A stretch of 64,000 bases of DNA, taken from Flavobacterium sp. MFBS3-15 (GTDB lineage: Bacteria > Bacteroidota > Bacteroidia > Flavobacteriales > Flavobacteriaceae). The translations under genes and the position numbers were made by a program. The notes beneath the pieces are model-generated. The model searched no databases and was not told the origin of the DNA. It saw only the letters and a list, made by a program, of their open reading frames with translations. Position 1 is the stretch's first letter; each line of letters begins with the position of its first letter. The DNA lies in NCBI RefSeq assembly GCF_026107645.2, contig NZ_JAPCHV010000019.1, forward strand, positions 1 to 64,000, given 5' to 3'. Of the stretch, positions 25,663 to 35,500 are shown piece by piece.

Positions 25663-27534
25663 ATGTTTAACGAGGTATATGATGTGATAGTAGTGGGGGC
25701 CGGGCACGCAGGAAGCGAGGCAGCGGCCGCTGCCGCTAATATGGGTTCGAAGACCTTGCTGGTGACAATGAGCCTGCAAAACATCGCGCAGATGTCCTGC
25801 AATCCTGCCATGGGAGGTATTGCAAAGGGACAGATCGTGCGCGAAATCGATGCGCTGGGCGGCTATTCGGGCATTGTGACCGACAAGACGGCCATCCAGT
25901 TCCGGATGCTCAACAAGTCCAAAGGGCCCGCCATGTGGAGCCCCCGAGCGCAGAGCGACAGGATGCGTTTTGCAGAGGAATGGCGACTGATGCTGGAACG
26001 TACCCCGAACCTGGATTTTTACCAGGAAATGGTGTCGGGTCTGCTTATCGAGGATGGCAGGATTGCCGGGATCCGAACGTCGCTGGGGATTGAAATTAAA
26101 TCGAAAGCCGTGGTGCTCACCAACGGTACGTTCCTGAATGGTTTGATCCATATCGGGGAGAAGCAGTTTGGCGGCGGCAGGGCAGGCGAGGGCGCTGCCT
26201 ACGGCATTACCGAAGACCTCGTTCGTGCCGGATTTGAGGCCGGAAGGATGAAAACAGGCACACCGCCACGCGTTGACGGACGCTCGCTGGACTATTCCAG
26301 GATGATTGAGCAGCCGGGCGACGAGAACCCTGATAAGTTCTCGTATTCGGCAGTTACGAAGCCGCTAAAGGAACAACGCTCGTGCTGGATGACCTATACT
26401 TCGGAAGAAGTGCACAACCTCCTCAGGGAAGGTTTTGACCGTTCGCCGATGTTCAATGGGCGCATCAAAAGCCTTGGGCCGCGCTATTGCCCATCGATCG
26501 AGGATAAGATCAACCGCTTTGCCGATAAGGACCGCCACCAGATTTTCGTTGAGCCGGAAGGCTGGGATACGGTGGAGGTATATGTAAACGGCTTTTCAAC
26601 CTCCCTTCCGGAGGATGTCCAGTTTAAGGCATTGCGCTCTGTAGCCGGGTTTGAGAAGGTGAAATTCTTCCGCCCCGGATATGCCATCGAATATGATTAT
26701 TTCCCGCCCACACAGTTGAAGCATACGCTGGAAACAAAGCTGGTGGAGGGATTGTACTTCGCAGGGCAGATAAACGGTACCACAGGCTACGAGGAAGCCG
26801 CTTCGCAGGGGCTTATGGCGGGCATTAATGCGCATTTGAAGGTGCTGGGTAAGGATCCGTTCATCCTGAAGCGCAATGAGGCCTATATAGGCGTGCTTAT
26901 CGATGACCTGATCACCAAAGGCACCGAAGAACCGTACAGGATGTTCACTTCGCGAGCCGAATACCGCACACTGCTGCGCCAGGACAACGCCGATTTCAGG
27001 CTTACACCGCTGTCATACGAGATTGGGCTGGCCAAAGAGGACCGTATGCGCCGCATGGAAAAGAAAAGGGACGAAAGCGAGGCTTTCGTAAACTTCTTCC
27101 GGGAATCGAGCGTAACGCCTGCTGAGGTGAACCCGGTTCTGGAAGCTAAGGACACGCCTGGGGTAACGCAGTCGGAAAAGATGTTCAAGATATTCTCCCG
27201 TCCGCAGATCGAGCTGGAGGACATGCTGAAATTTGACCGTGTGCGCGATTACATTGCCGAACACGACCTGGACAGGGAAGTGGTGGAGCAGGCCGAGGTG
27301 CAGGTGAAGTATTCTGGCTATATTGAAAAGGAAAAGAACAACGCCGACAAGCTCAACAGGCTTGAGGATGTAAAGATCCCGGAGAATTTCGATTACGACA
27401 AGGTGAAATCCCTTTCGCACGAAGCCCGTGAAAAGATGAAGAAAATCAAGCCCGTTACCATATCGCAGGCATCGCGCATCAGCGGGGTGTCTCCGGCAGA
27501 TGTATCGGTATTACTAATACACATGGGACGCTAA
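25663..27534 (+). CDS. mnmG: tRNA uridine-34 carboxymethylaminomethyl enzyme MnmG
   Basis: A 623-residue FAD enzyme that, with MnmE, adds the carboxymethylaminomethyl group to wobble U34 in certain tRNAs. The N-terminal dinucleotide fold (VIVVGAGHAGSEAAAAAA), the SCNPAMGGIAKGQIVREID motif, NGTTGYEEAASQGLMAG and the C-terminal helical domain (KPVTISQASRISGVSPADVSVLLIHM) are intact. Length is normal. Its TAA overlaps the next ATG by one base. parS-like sites flank both ends of the gene, an arrangement reminiscent of gidA near origins in other bacteria. Confidence 0.97.
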   Translation: MFNEVYDVIVVGAGHAGSEAAAAAANMGSKTLLVTMSLQNIAQMSCNPAMGGIAKGQIVREIDALGGYSGIVTDKTAIQFRMLNKSKGPAMWSPRAQSDRMRFAEEWRLMLERTPNLDFYQEMVSGLLIEDGRIAGIRTSLGIEIKSKAVVLTNGTFLNGLIHIGEKQFGGGRAGEGAAYGITEDLVRAGFEAGRMKTGTPPRVDGRSLDYSRMIEQPGDENPDKFSYSAVTKPLKEQRSCWMTYTSEEVHNLLREGFDRSPMFNGRIKSLGPRYCPSIEDKINRFADKDRHQIFVEPEGWDTVEVYVNGFSTSLPEDVQFKALRSVAGFEKVKFFRPGYAIEYDYFPPTQLKHTLETKLVEGLYFAGQINGTTGYEEAASQGLMAGINAHLKVLGKDPFILKRNEAYIGVLIDDLITKGTEEPYRMFTSRAEYRTLLRQDNADFRLTPLSYEIGLAKEDRMRRMEKKRDESEAFVNFFRESSVTPAEVNPVLEAKDTPGVTQSEKMFKIFSRPQIELEDMLKFDRVRDYIAEHDLDREVVEQAEVQVKYSGYIEKEKNNADKLNRLEDVKIPENFDYDKVKSLSHEAREKMKKIKPVTISQASRISGVSPADVSVLLIHMGR

Positions 27535-28055
27535 TGGGAATGTTCCACGTGAAACGATTTGTAAAAACCCTTTCGAGTAAAGGGTTTTTCGTGTTTTTAC
27601 TACTGATGCTGGCAATTTCGTGCATTACGCCAAGGCATACCGTAGAGATCAATAGCTTTGTGCTGATGGAAAACGGCAAGGAAGTTTTGGGAAGGGAAAA
27701 GGGCCTAACCGCTTTTATTTTTGAGAACGACCAGAGTAAAATGCCCTTCGCGCAATTCCTGGCCAATAAATATGATCTGGGTACATCCAACGACGTGTCG
27801 TATTGGGTTACCGTAGACGGACATCGCTTAAAGGTTTTCCTGTACACCAATGACGAGCTGGAAAAATATTTTGACGTATCGCAGTTTATGGTGACCAATG
27901 TAGAGACAAAAGCCAACATTTTAACCAAAGCGAAATTTTTAGCAATGTCGGTCATAAGTGAATCCAACGAAGACTGCCTGGAGGAAAATTCGCTTTATAA
28001 GAACATTACGATACAATACCTCGAAGGATTAAAAGACGAATTCAATAAAAGCTAA
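27534..28055 (+). CDS. Probable lipoprotein of unknown function
   Basis: A 173-residue protein. After a basic start (MFHVKRFVKTLSSKG) comes a hydrophobic segment ending in LAISC, a lipobox, so the mature protein is probably anchored to a membrane. The soluble part is unrecognised. The start codon overlaps the mnmG stop; an ATG two codons later (27540) is equally possible. Its first codons are built on parS-like site 5. It is coupled to the methyltransferase gene downstream by a further one-base TAATG overlap. Confidence 0.75.
   Translation: MGMFHVKRFVKTLSSKGFFVFLLLMLAISCITPRHTVEINSFVLMENGKEVLGREKGLTAFIFENDQSKMPFAQFLANKYDLGTSNDVSYWVTVDGHRLKVFLYTNDELEKYFDVSQFMVTNVETKANILTKAKFLAMSVISESNEDCLEENSLYKNITIQYLEGLKDEFNKS
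27541..27556. promoter_or_regulatory. parS-like site 5
   Basis: TGTTCCACGTGAAACG, the copy closest to the B. subtilis consensus (TGTTnCACGTGAAACA), differing only at the last base. It is inside the first codons of the lipoprotein gene. Confidence 0.75.
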
Positions 28056-28909
28056 TGGATTTTAGTAACGCTACCACTTATATTAAAGTTAAGGACCATT
28101 CTGTTTCAGGAGAAGAATTTGAACTGCTGCTCGACGCCGATCTCGACCTCCTGAAAACGCATCCGCAGCCCTCACCCGAAAACCTGGGCCGCTATTACGA
28201 AAGTGATGATTACATTTCGCATACCGACGGCAAGCGCTCCTTGTTCGAAAAGCTTTACCACACGGTTAAGCAAAAGGCTTTGCGCGATAAAATAAAGCTG
28301 GTGCAGGGATTTCAGCCGCAAAAAGGCAAATTATTGGACATTGGTGCCGGTACAGGCGATTTTTTGGCAGTAGCCAAAGAAAATGGCTGGAATATTACGG
28401 GTATTGAACCGAGTGATAAGGCAAAAAGCATTGCAAAAGGCAAAGGCGTAGTTTTTGCAGAGCGTTTGGAAGCAATTCCCGATCATTCGTACGATGTAAT
28501 CACGATGTGGCATGTTTTGGAGCATGTGCCCGATGTGGAAGCACAGATTACTGAGCTAAAACGCATCCTGAAACCTGATGGGGTAATTATTATTGCGGTG
28601 CCGAATTTCAAATCGTACGATGCACATTATTATGGCAAGTTTTGGGCGGCCTACGACGTGCCGAGGCATTTGTGGCATTTTTCCAAAACAGCCATTGAAA
28701 AGCTTTTTGCACGCCAGGGCATACAGCTCATAAAAATCCTGCCCATGAAATTTGACAGTTTTTATGTGAGCCTGCTTTCCGAAAAATACAAAACCGGGAA
28801 AATGAGTTTTGTGAAAGGATTTTTGACCGGATGGAAGTCAAACCGCAAAGCGGCACGGAATAGGGAGTATTCATCGCATATTTATGTCCTGAAAATCGCT
28901 AAAAACTAA
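28055..28909 (+). CDS. Class I SAM-dependent methyltransferase
   Basis: A 284-residue enzyme of the Methyltransf_23 type. The SAM-binding glycine motif LLDIGAGTGDFLAVA is near residue 90, followed by an acidic residue at the end of the next strand (GIEPS), YDVITMWHVLEHV and LKRILKPDGVIIIAVPN. The N-terminal 75 residues could hold substrate-recognition features. The substrate is unknown. It is the third gene of the mnmG transcription unit by one-base overlaps. Confidence 0.88.
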   Translation: MDFSNATTYIKVKDHSVSGEEFELLLDADLDLLKTHPQPSPENLGRYYESDDYISHTDGKRSLFEKLYHTVKQKALRDKIKLVQGFQPQKGKLLDIGAGTGDFLAVAKENGWNITGIEPSDKAKSIAKGKGVVFAERLEAIPDHSYDVITMWHVLEHVPDVEAQITELKRILKPDGVIIIAVPNFKSYDAHYYGKFWAAYDVPRHLWHFSKTAIEKLFARQGIQLIKILPMKFDSFYVSLLSEKYKTGKMSFVKGFLTGWKSNRKAARNREYSSHIYVLKIAKN

Positions 28910-28912
28910 TTG

Positions 28913-28934
28913 AAGGCGATTTTTCGGCCTTTTT
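28913..28934 (+). terminator. Likely terminator of the mnmG operon
   Basis: AAGGC (28913-28917) with GCCTT (28927-28931) and following T residues; short stem. Confidence 0.5.
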
Positions 28935-29190
28935 AACCCGCAAACACCCGATAAGCCGCTGAATTTTCAAAAGTTGCTTAAATCGCTTTATTTAAAGTCG
29001 ATTTTGATTGTGAAACTTTATGATTGCAGAGACAACTATAGGTATTTCTTATTTGGGAATTTTTCGCGGAACAGTCTCGCAACTTTTATCTATCATCTCA
29101 ATTCTAAAATCTGAAATCTGAAATACCCATTTTGGCACATTAAAACTAATCACTACTTTTACGCGAAATTTTTTAATCTAAATTCAGGAA

Positions 29191-29769
29191 ATGAAAAAAT
29201 CATTATTGATATTCGGTTGTGCGCTGGCACTGTTTTCATGCAACAAAGAAGGGGGAGATGCTTCCGGATTTAAGACTGCCTATGTAGATACTTCAAAGCT
29301 TTCCAAAGACTACGAAGAGTTTAAGGACCTGGAGTCGCAAAGCAAAGTAAAAATGGAAGAAATGGGCAGGGAGCTTGAAGGCAAGGTGCAGCAGTGGAAA
29401 CTGGATGTTGCCAGCTTTCAGGAAGAAGCCAAGGTGAAAGGCCAGCAATGGGCACAGCTGAAAGGCCAGCAGCTCCAGAAGAGGGAGCAGGAGCTCATGG
29501 CGGAGCAGGAAGCAATGATGAAGCAGCTTCAGGGCGAATTTGGAGTTAAAAATGACTCTGCTGTAAGCAAAATGAAGAAGTTCATTAAGGATTACGGCAA
29601 GAAAAATGGTTATGACTACATCTACGGCAGCGGTGAAAGCACCAACAGTGTATTGTATGCCAAAGACAGCTACGACATAACAAACGATATCCTTAAAGAG
29701 CTGAATGACAAGTATAAAGGTACTGCTAAAACAGAAGCCACACCTAAAAAAGAAGAAGAAACTAAATAA
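29191..29769 (+). CDS. OmpH/Skp-family periplasmic chaperone-like lipoprotein
   Basis: A 192-residue protein with a lipoprotein signal (MKKSLLIFGCALALFSC). The mature part has the OmpH/Skp layout: a beta segment FKTAYVDTSKLSKDYEEF, long charged coiled-coil helices with many Lys, Glu and Gln residues, and a closing beta part (YDYIYGSGESTNSVLYA, DITNDILKELN). Skp proteins escort outer-membrane proteins; the lipid anchor is a variation. It ends in a Lys/Glu-rich tail. Confidence 0.88.
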   Translation: MKKSLLIFGCALALFSCNKEGGDASGFKTAYVDTSKLSKDYEEFKDLESQSKVKMEEMGRELEGKVQQWKLDVASFQEEAKVKGQQWAQLKGQQLQKREQELMAEQEAMMKQLQGEFGVKNDSAVSKMKKFIKDYGKKNGYDYIYGSGESTNSVLYAKDSYDITNDILKELNDKYKGTAKTEATPKKEEETK

Positions 29770-29791
29770 TCTTTCACTTAGAAAATACTAT

Positions 29792-29823
29792 AAAAATGCT
29801 CCCAAACTGGGGGCATTTTTCAT
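29792..29823 (+). terminator. Terminator of the Skp-like gene
   Basis: AAAAATGCTCCC (29792-29803) pairs with GGGGGCATTTTT (29809-29820), with one G-T pair. Confidence 0.8.
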
Positions 29824-29826
29824 TAA

Positions 29827-29842
29827 TGTTCCACGGGGAACA
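29827..29842. promoter_or_regulatory. parS-like site 6 (imperfect)
   Basis: TGTTCCACGGGGAACA, differing from site 4 only at one central base. It is the rightmost copy seen. Confidence 0.5.
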
Positions 29843-29897
29843 ATTTGTTTTGACCTCTTCCAACCAATTTCATGTTGTTTTAATCATTCTATCTCTC

Positions 29898-30051
29898 AAT
29901 GACAGAGCGTAGCTACACTCATCTCTGTCATTTTGACCGTAGCGTAGCGAAGTGGAGAAATCTCATTCCGTAAAATCTAAAAGTAGCGTACTCGCCATTA
30001 TGAAACGTTGTCATTTCGACCGCAGCGCAGCGGAGTGGAGAAATCTCAATT
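29898..30051 (+). repeat. Two module F repeats and a hairpin
   Basis: AATGACAGAG (29898-29907) pairs with CTCTGTCATT (29923-29932). Two direct copies of TGTCATTTnGACCGnAGCG followed by AGTGGAGAAATCTCA lie at 29926-29965 and 30009-30050. They fill the gap between the Skp-like gene and the helicase gene. Confidence 0.8.
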
Positions 30052-30230
30052 ACATTTAGGGGAAACTATTCGTTTGAGCGTTTGCATTGCAACGTCTCTG
30101 CCACAACGCATGAGTTTAATCTCGTAATAGAATAGGGCTTTGCGGGCATCAGCATCCAGTCAACAGAAACTAAGATTTTTTTCTATTATATAAGCAAAAA
30201 TTTGTACTTTTCGGCATTATTTATACGCCA

Positions 30231-32516
30231 ATGGAAACACTCTCTACCGCCGCATCCTATGCACTCAAATTCATCAACCAAACCAATCGCTCCGTATTCC
30301 TGACCGGAAAAGCCGGTACGGGGAAAACCACGCTGCTCCGCGAGATCATCCGCACCACGCATAAAAATACCGTGTTGGTGGCACCTACGGGCATTGCCGC
30401 ACTGAATGCAGGCGGTGTCACGATCCACTCCATGTTCCAGCTGCCCTTTGCGGGCTTCATTCCCGAATACAACCTGCCATTCCAGTTCAGCGATACCGTA
30501 AAGTTTGAAACTAAAGATAGCCTGAGACGGCATTTCCGGATGCGCGCCGACAAGAAAGCCGTGCTCGAAAACCTGGAACTGCTGGTGATTGATGAAGTCA
30601 GCATGCTGCGGGCCGACCTGCTGGATGCCATCGACTACATGCTGAGAACGACCCGTAGGAATGAACGGCCCTTCGGCGGGGTGCAGGTGCTGTTCATCGG
30701 CGACCTGCTGCAGCTGCCGCCCGTAGTGCGAAACGAGGAATGGGAGGTGCTGAAGAAATACTACAAAGGCAAGTTCTTTTTCCATTCGCACGTGGTGCAG
30801 CAAAACCCGCCGCTGTACATTGAACTGGACAAGATATACCGCCAGACCGACGCTGCCTTCATCGGCGTGCTTAACAATTTGAGGAACAATGTTATAACCA
30901 ATGGTGACCTCGACATACTCAACGGATTTGTAAACCCTGCCTTCGACGTGAAGAAGAATACGGGCTACATTACGCTGACCACCCACAACGCCAAGGCCGA
31001 TGCCATGAACGCTGCATCGCTTGAAGAATTGGAGGGCAGGCAGTATGTGTACCGGCCGGATATCGTTGACGATTTTCCCGATAAGATCTATCCGGTAGAG
31101 GAGGAGCTGAAGCTGAAGGTGGGTGCACAGGTCATGTTCATAAAGAATGACCTTTCGCCAGAAAAGCGGTACTTCAACGGGAAGATAGGGGTAATCAAAT
31201 CGCTGTCGGATGACGAGGTGCTGGTGCATTTCCCTGAGGAGAATGTCACCATCGAGGCCGAAAAATACGAATGGAAGAACGTGCGCTACTTTGTAGATGC
31301 CACGACCAAGGAAATCAACGAGGAGGTTTTGGGTACATTTACCCACTACCCGCTCCGGCTGGCATGGGCCATTACCGTGCACAAGAGCCAGGGATTGACA
31401 TTTGACAAAGCTGTACTCGATGTGTCGCAGGTTTTCATGCCGGGGCAGGCCTACGTTGCCCTGTCGCGATTACGTTCATTAGAGGGGCTTATTTTGCTTT
31501 CCCCGATGCATATGAATGGCATTTCGAGCGATGCCGACGTGATGGATTATGCCTCGGCAAAGGCTGAAGCGTCGCACCTGGAGGATTCGCTGCAGCGCGA
31601 AACGCTGAACTTCATCCATAACTTTCTGGTAAACAGTTTCTTATGGGGTGAGCTGGCCACTGAATGGCAGCGTCACAAAATGAGCTACCTGCAGGAGGGC
31701 CCCAAAGCGCTCAAATCGCAGTACCGCGAATGGGCTGCCCGCCAGGAAAATGCCATACATACCCAACTCGATGCGGCGAATAAATTCATAGGGCAGCTCA
31801 ACAGGCTTTTCGCGCAGCGGCCGGTGGACCTCGCTTTTGTAGGCGAAAGGGTTGCGGCGGCAGCCAACTATTTTTTCCCCACGCTCGACCGCATGGCCAT
31901 GGGCGTGCTGGAAACCATGGAGGAAATCAAGCGCCAGCGAAAGGCAAAGACCTTTTATGAAGAACTGGCTGTACTGGAGGAATTGCAAACCGCGGCAGTC
32001 GTACGGCTGATGAAGGCGAAGCTGCTCCCCGAACTGGTGAAAGAGGGAAGGGACATCAGCCGCGAAAGCCTGGTCACGCCCGAGATACAATCGTACAAGA
32101 TCAAAAAGCTCGAGGCGATAAGGGCGGTAATGCGCAACAACCCGGCAACGCTCATGGATGGCGACGGGGAGGAGGACCTGTACGCACCGCAGCGCTATGT
32201 TTCCAAAAAGAAAAAGCCGGCCGAAGCGAAAAAAAGCACCGTAGACGAAACCTTTGAGCTATGGCAGCAAAAAATGCCGGTGGAGGACATTGCCCGCACC
32301 CGCAAGCTGACACAGCAAACGATAGAAAGCCACCTGGCGAAGCTAATTGAATCCGGCAGGGTAGAACTGTCCGACGTATTGCCAAACGACCGTATAGCGG
32401 CCTTAAAAACGATATTCGAAGGTTTTGAAGGTGAATCGCTGAGCCCGCTGAAGGAAATGCACGGCGATGCATTCACCTGGAGTGAGCTGAAGTTTTACAG
32501 GGCCAGCATGGATTAG
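30231..32516 (+). CDS. Pif1-family helicase with C-terminal HTH
   Basis: A 761-residue SF1B-type DNA helicase. Walker A is LTGKAGTGKTTLLRE near residue 24; motif II is LLVIDEVSMLRADLLD. The motif RLAWAITVHKSQGLTFDKA and VALSRLRSLEGLIL complete the helicase core within the first 430 residues. The C-terminal third carries a helix-turn-helix-like segment (DIARTRKLTQQTIESHLAKLIESG), as in the HTH_40 fusions common in Bacteroidota. Pif1 helicases act on forks, G-quadruplexes and recombination intermediates. Confidence 0.93.
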   Translation: METLSTAASYALKFINQTNRSVFLTGKAGTGKTTLLREIIRTTHKNTVLVAPTGIAALNAGGVTIHSMFQLPFAGFIPEYNLPFQFSDTVKFETKDSLRRHFRMRADKKAVLENLELLVIDEVSMLRADLLDAIDYMLRTTRRNERPFGGVQVLFIGDLLQLPPVVRNEEWEVLKKYYKGKFFFHSHVVQQNPPLYIELDKIYRQTDAAFIGVLNNLRNNVITNGDLDILNGFVNPAFDVKKNTGYITLTTHNAKADAMNAASLEELEGRQYVYRPDIVDDFPDKIYPVEEELKLKVGAQVMFIKNDLSPEKRYFNGKIGVIKSLSDDEVLVHFPEENVTIEAEKYEWKNVRYFVDATTKEINEEVLGTFTHYPLRLAWAITVHKSQGLTFDKAVLDVSQVFMPGQAYVALSRLRSLEGLILLSPMHMNGISSDADVMDYASAKAEASHLEDSLQRETLNFIHNFLVNSFLWGELATEWQRHKMSYLQEGPKALKSQYREWAARQENAIHTQLDAANKFIGQLNRLFAQRPVDLAFVGERVAAAANYFFPTLDRMAMGVLETMEEIKRQRKAKTFYEELAVLEELQTAAVVRLMKAKLLPELVKEGRDISRESLVTPEIQSYKIKKLEAIRAVMRNNPATLMDGDGEEDLYAPQRYVSKKKKPAEAKKSTVDETFELWQQKMPVEDIARTRKLTQQTIESHLAKLIESGRVELSDVLPNDRIAALKTIFEGFEGESLSPLKEMHGDAFTWSELKFYRASMD

Positions 32517-32524
32517 GTAAAAGA

Positions 32525-32550
32525 AGCCCCGTGCAAATTGCAACGGGGCT
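32525..32550. terminator. Terminator between convergent genes
   Basis: AGCCCCGT (32525-32532) pairs with ACGGGGCT (32543-32550), between the helicase and the T9SS protein genes. Confidence 0.7.
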
Positions 32551-32571
32551 CGTTAGGTGGGGGCGGCACAC

Positions 32572-35500
32572 TTAAAAAATGATCTTCCTGTTGGTAACGG
32601 CACCATTTACATCCGTTACTTTTATGATAAGCATTTGTTCCTGCGATTGCAGTCCGGAAATCACTGCAGTTGTGTCGTTAATTCCATCGGTGCTGTACAG
32701 CAGCCTTCCCCGGGTATCGTACACCTGCACCGACTTCATTTCCATCCTGCCGGAATTGACATGGATGGTATTTTCCTGCTTGTATACGATCAGGGCATTG
32801 GCATTGGCATCAGGGCTTCCTGTTCCCAGCGCCTGTGCATATACCACGTCAAACCTGCCTGCCAGGGTTCCTGCTTCTGCGGCAAATTCGTACGGGCCGT
32901 TGGCAAGGTTGTGGGTCATGCCGCCCAGCAGGTTATCCTTGATGAATATATCCTGGCCTTGTGCAAACACGCCGTCAAAATGATCCAGCGAGATGCTGTA
33001 GGTGCCGGCAGCGGTAATTTTTACACCCAGCGGCACAATGTCTGACGCGTCGAATGACGGCCTTGCCTGTATGCCCAGCTTAGTCTCTCCCGCAAGGGAA
33101 TAAATAGCCACATCGCCATCGGTAATGGCCCTGCCGTCCCAGGCATAGTCGAGCCCAAGGGTGGTATTAGGCGTATAGGCCACCGACATCTGGCTGAATT
33201 CGCCAAGCGAGCCCGTCAGGTTGAGCCACAGCCTCGATTTGTCTGTGTCCATGGCATTCCTGAAGAACTGGCCGTTGTTTATGCCCCTGCGCATACCGTT
33301 GTTGAACGAAACAGTGTTGCCTGTGCTGTATACTATAAAGCCCTGGCCGGTATTGATTACCCACTCATCGCTTTCGTCCGGGTCGCTGAACAGTCCGTTG
33401 CTGCTGTCGCCGCCAAAGGCATCATTGGCAATGTACCCTGCCAGCGTGAGCGATGCATAGCTCGATGCGTTGGTGTCATTTTTCTTCCTCCAGAAGAACA
33501 ATGAAGCATCCTGGGCAAGGTTGCCCGAGTTTGCGGCATAAAAATCGGCTATATTCAACGATGACGGATAGGGGTTGCCCACGGCATTAAAGCCAGGGGT
33601 TACCGCTACATCTACGTTGCCATTGTGCGGCGCGCCGGTAAAAGTACCGGTCCACGGGGTGCCGGGGGTGGATGTATTTACAAATGACGGATGAGTATTG
33701 TCTACCCTGATGAGGTAGCTTTTTCCTTCGATGAACTCAGTAGTTACCGGGTCGCTTACCTGTGTATATCCGTTGGTTACCGGATTGTAGGTGTAAAAAC
33801 GGTTGTTGAGCGTTTGCGGCGAAAAGGTCTTAAGCGTTTGTCCGTCAACCGGCGATGACCACAAGGTATAATCCAGCCTGTATATCGGGGCGCTGTCTTT
33901 AATGACCTCTATTTCACCACTGTTATTTACATCACGAACCTGTACAAGGTTGGCATTGTTTTCAACTGTAAATGTGCCGCCATTTATGGTAACTGCGCCA
34001 TCAACGGTCATATTGAACCCTGCCGGGATTACTACGTTCGCACCTGTATTTACGACTACGCTACAGGCAGCCATGTCTTCGGTGGCAGTAAAGTCGGCAT
34101 TGAATATAACCGCAGTTGTCGCGGTAGGCTCACCGTTGCTCCAGGTACCGTCCCATGTGGTTGCGCTTATTTTTATCTCAATATAATTTGAATATACTAC
34201 CGGGCATGTACCGTTTTGTACCACAGCCCTCACATACCTTGTAGATGCAAGGTTGGTGCCTATAAGCGCCCCGGAAAGCGTTGCCGATGTGCTTGGTATA
34301 AACGCAGGGTTGGCAAACAATGTATTGATAGACCGTTCCCAGCGTACTATTGTACCGGTATAGCCGGTAAGAGTAATGTCGGCCGGGGTCGTGGCGGCAC
34401 ATATTTCCTGGCTTCCTGTAAGCGTTCCTGCTACCGGTTGCAATGATACCACCACATCGGCAGTGTCGGTAACTTCGATGCCATTTGCATCCCTTACGGC
34501 CAGCGTATAAGTGGTTGTACCGGCAACTGTGGTAGGAGGCGTTGCTGTCGCTGCTGTGCCCAGCCCGCCGGACCATGAATAGCTGTATGGCGGATTGCTG
34601 CCGCTTACTTCAGCTGTGAGTGTAACGGCATCGCCTTCGCAGAAAGAGCCTTCACCCGTGATCACGGCAGTAAATGGCGAGGAGTCGATACCGGTAAACG
34701 ATGATGTCTGGCCGGCAGTAAGCGTTGCGTTTGCAGCGGTAAGCGTCCCGCCGGACAGTGCCGCGAATTTTACCCACGGGTTAGTGGCAACGTTGAATGT
34801 GCCATTCAGCTGGGCCGCACTGATATTGCCCAGTGAGCCCACAATATCTATTGCCTCATAGGTAGTTGTTATCGTGGCTACAGCCCCGGTTATGCCGGTT
34901 TGCGTCACATTCCAGTAATGGGTCAGGTAGTTGTCGGCGCTGTTGTTGCTAGGATGTTTCACATCCTTCATGTTCACGGCCACATAAGCATTGCTGAATG
35001 TACCCGAGGTAACGTTCACCGTTATGGGTGAATATACGGTTGTATCAATACCTTCGCCTATCGGGAAGGTATATGACCCTGTTACTGTATACGGCCTCCT
35101 GACTACACCCGCTCCGTCGGCTTCAATCATTGTTGTCGAAGAGAAGCTGCCTGCTACGGCGTTGGCACCTAGCGTAAGGTCATAACCCTGGATGTCAAAC
35201 TTGCCGACTGTAAGTGTAAGGGTGCCCGCTACAGTTGCATTGGTGGCCAATATTACTTTGCTGGTTGCATTGTTTATAGTCAGGTTATCGAATGTTGGGC
35301 TTACGGTACCGCCTATTATCTGTAACTCTTCTTCATTACCCGACATTTCAATGGTTTTGCCGGTGAAGTCAACCGTTTGGTTGAGTACCAGGTCGCCCCT
35401 TACATTCAGTGAAGCCGGGAAAACAGCCCCGGTACCGCTGATGGTAAGGTTGTGGTAGGCTGATTGCGCACCGTTTGGCAAAACTACTGTCTGTCCTGTA

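Noticed and set aside
30186..31382. 398-codon minus-strand ORF
   Set aside because: Antisense shadow of the Pif1-type helicase; no start context, and its amino-acid composition is that of a reversed coding strand.
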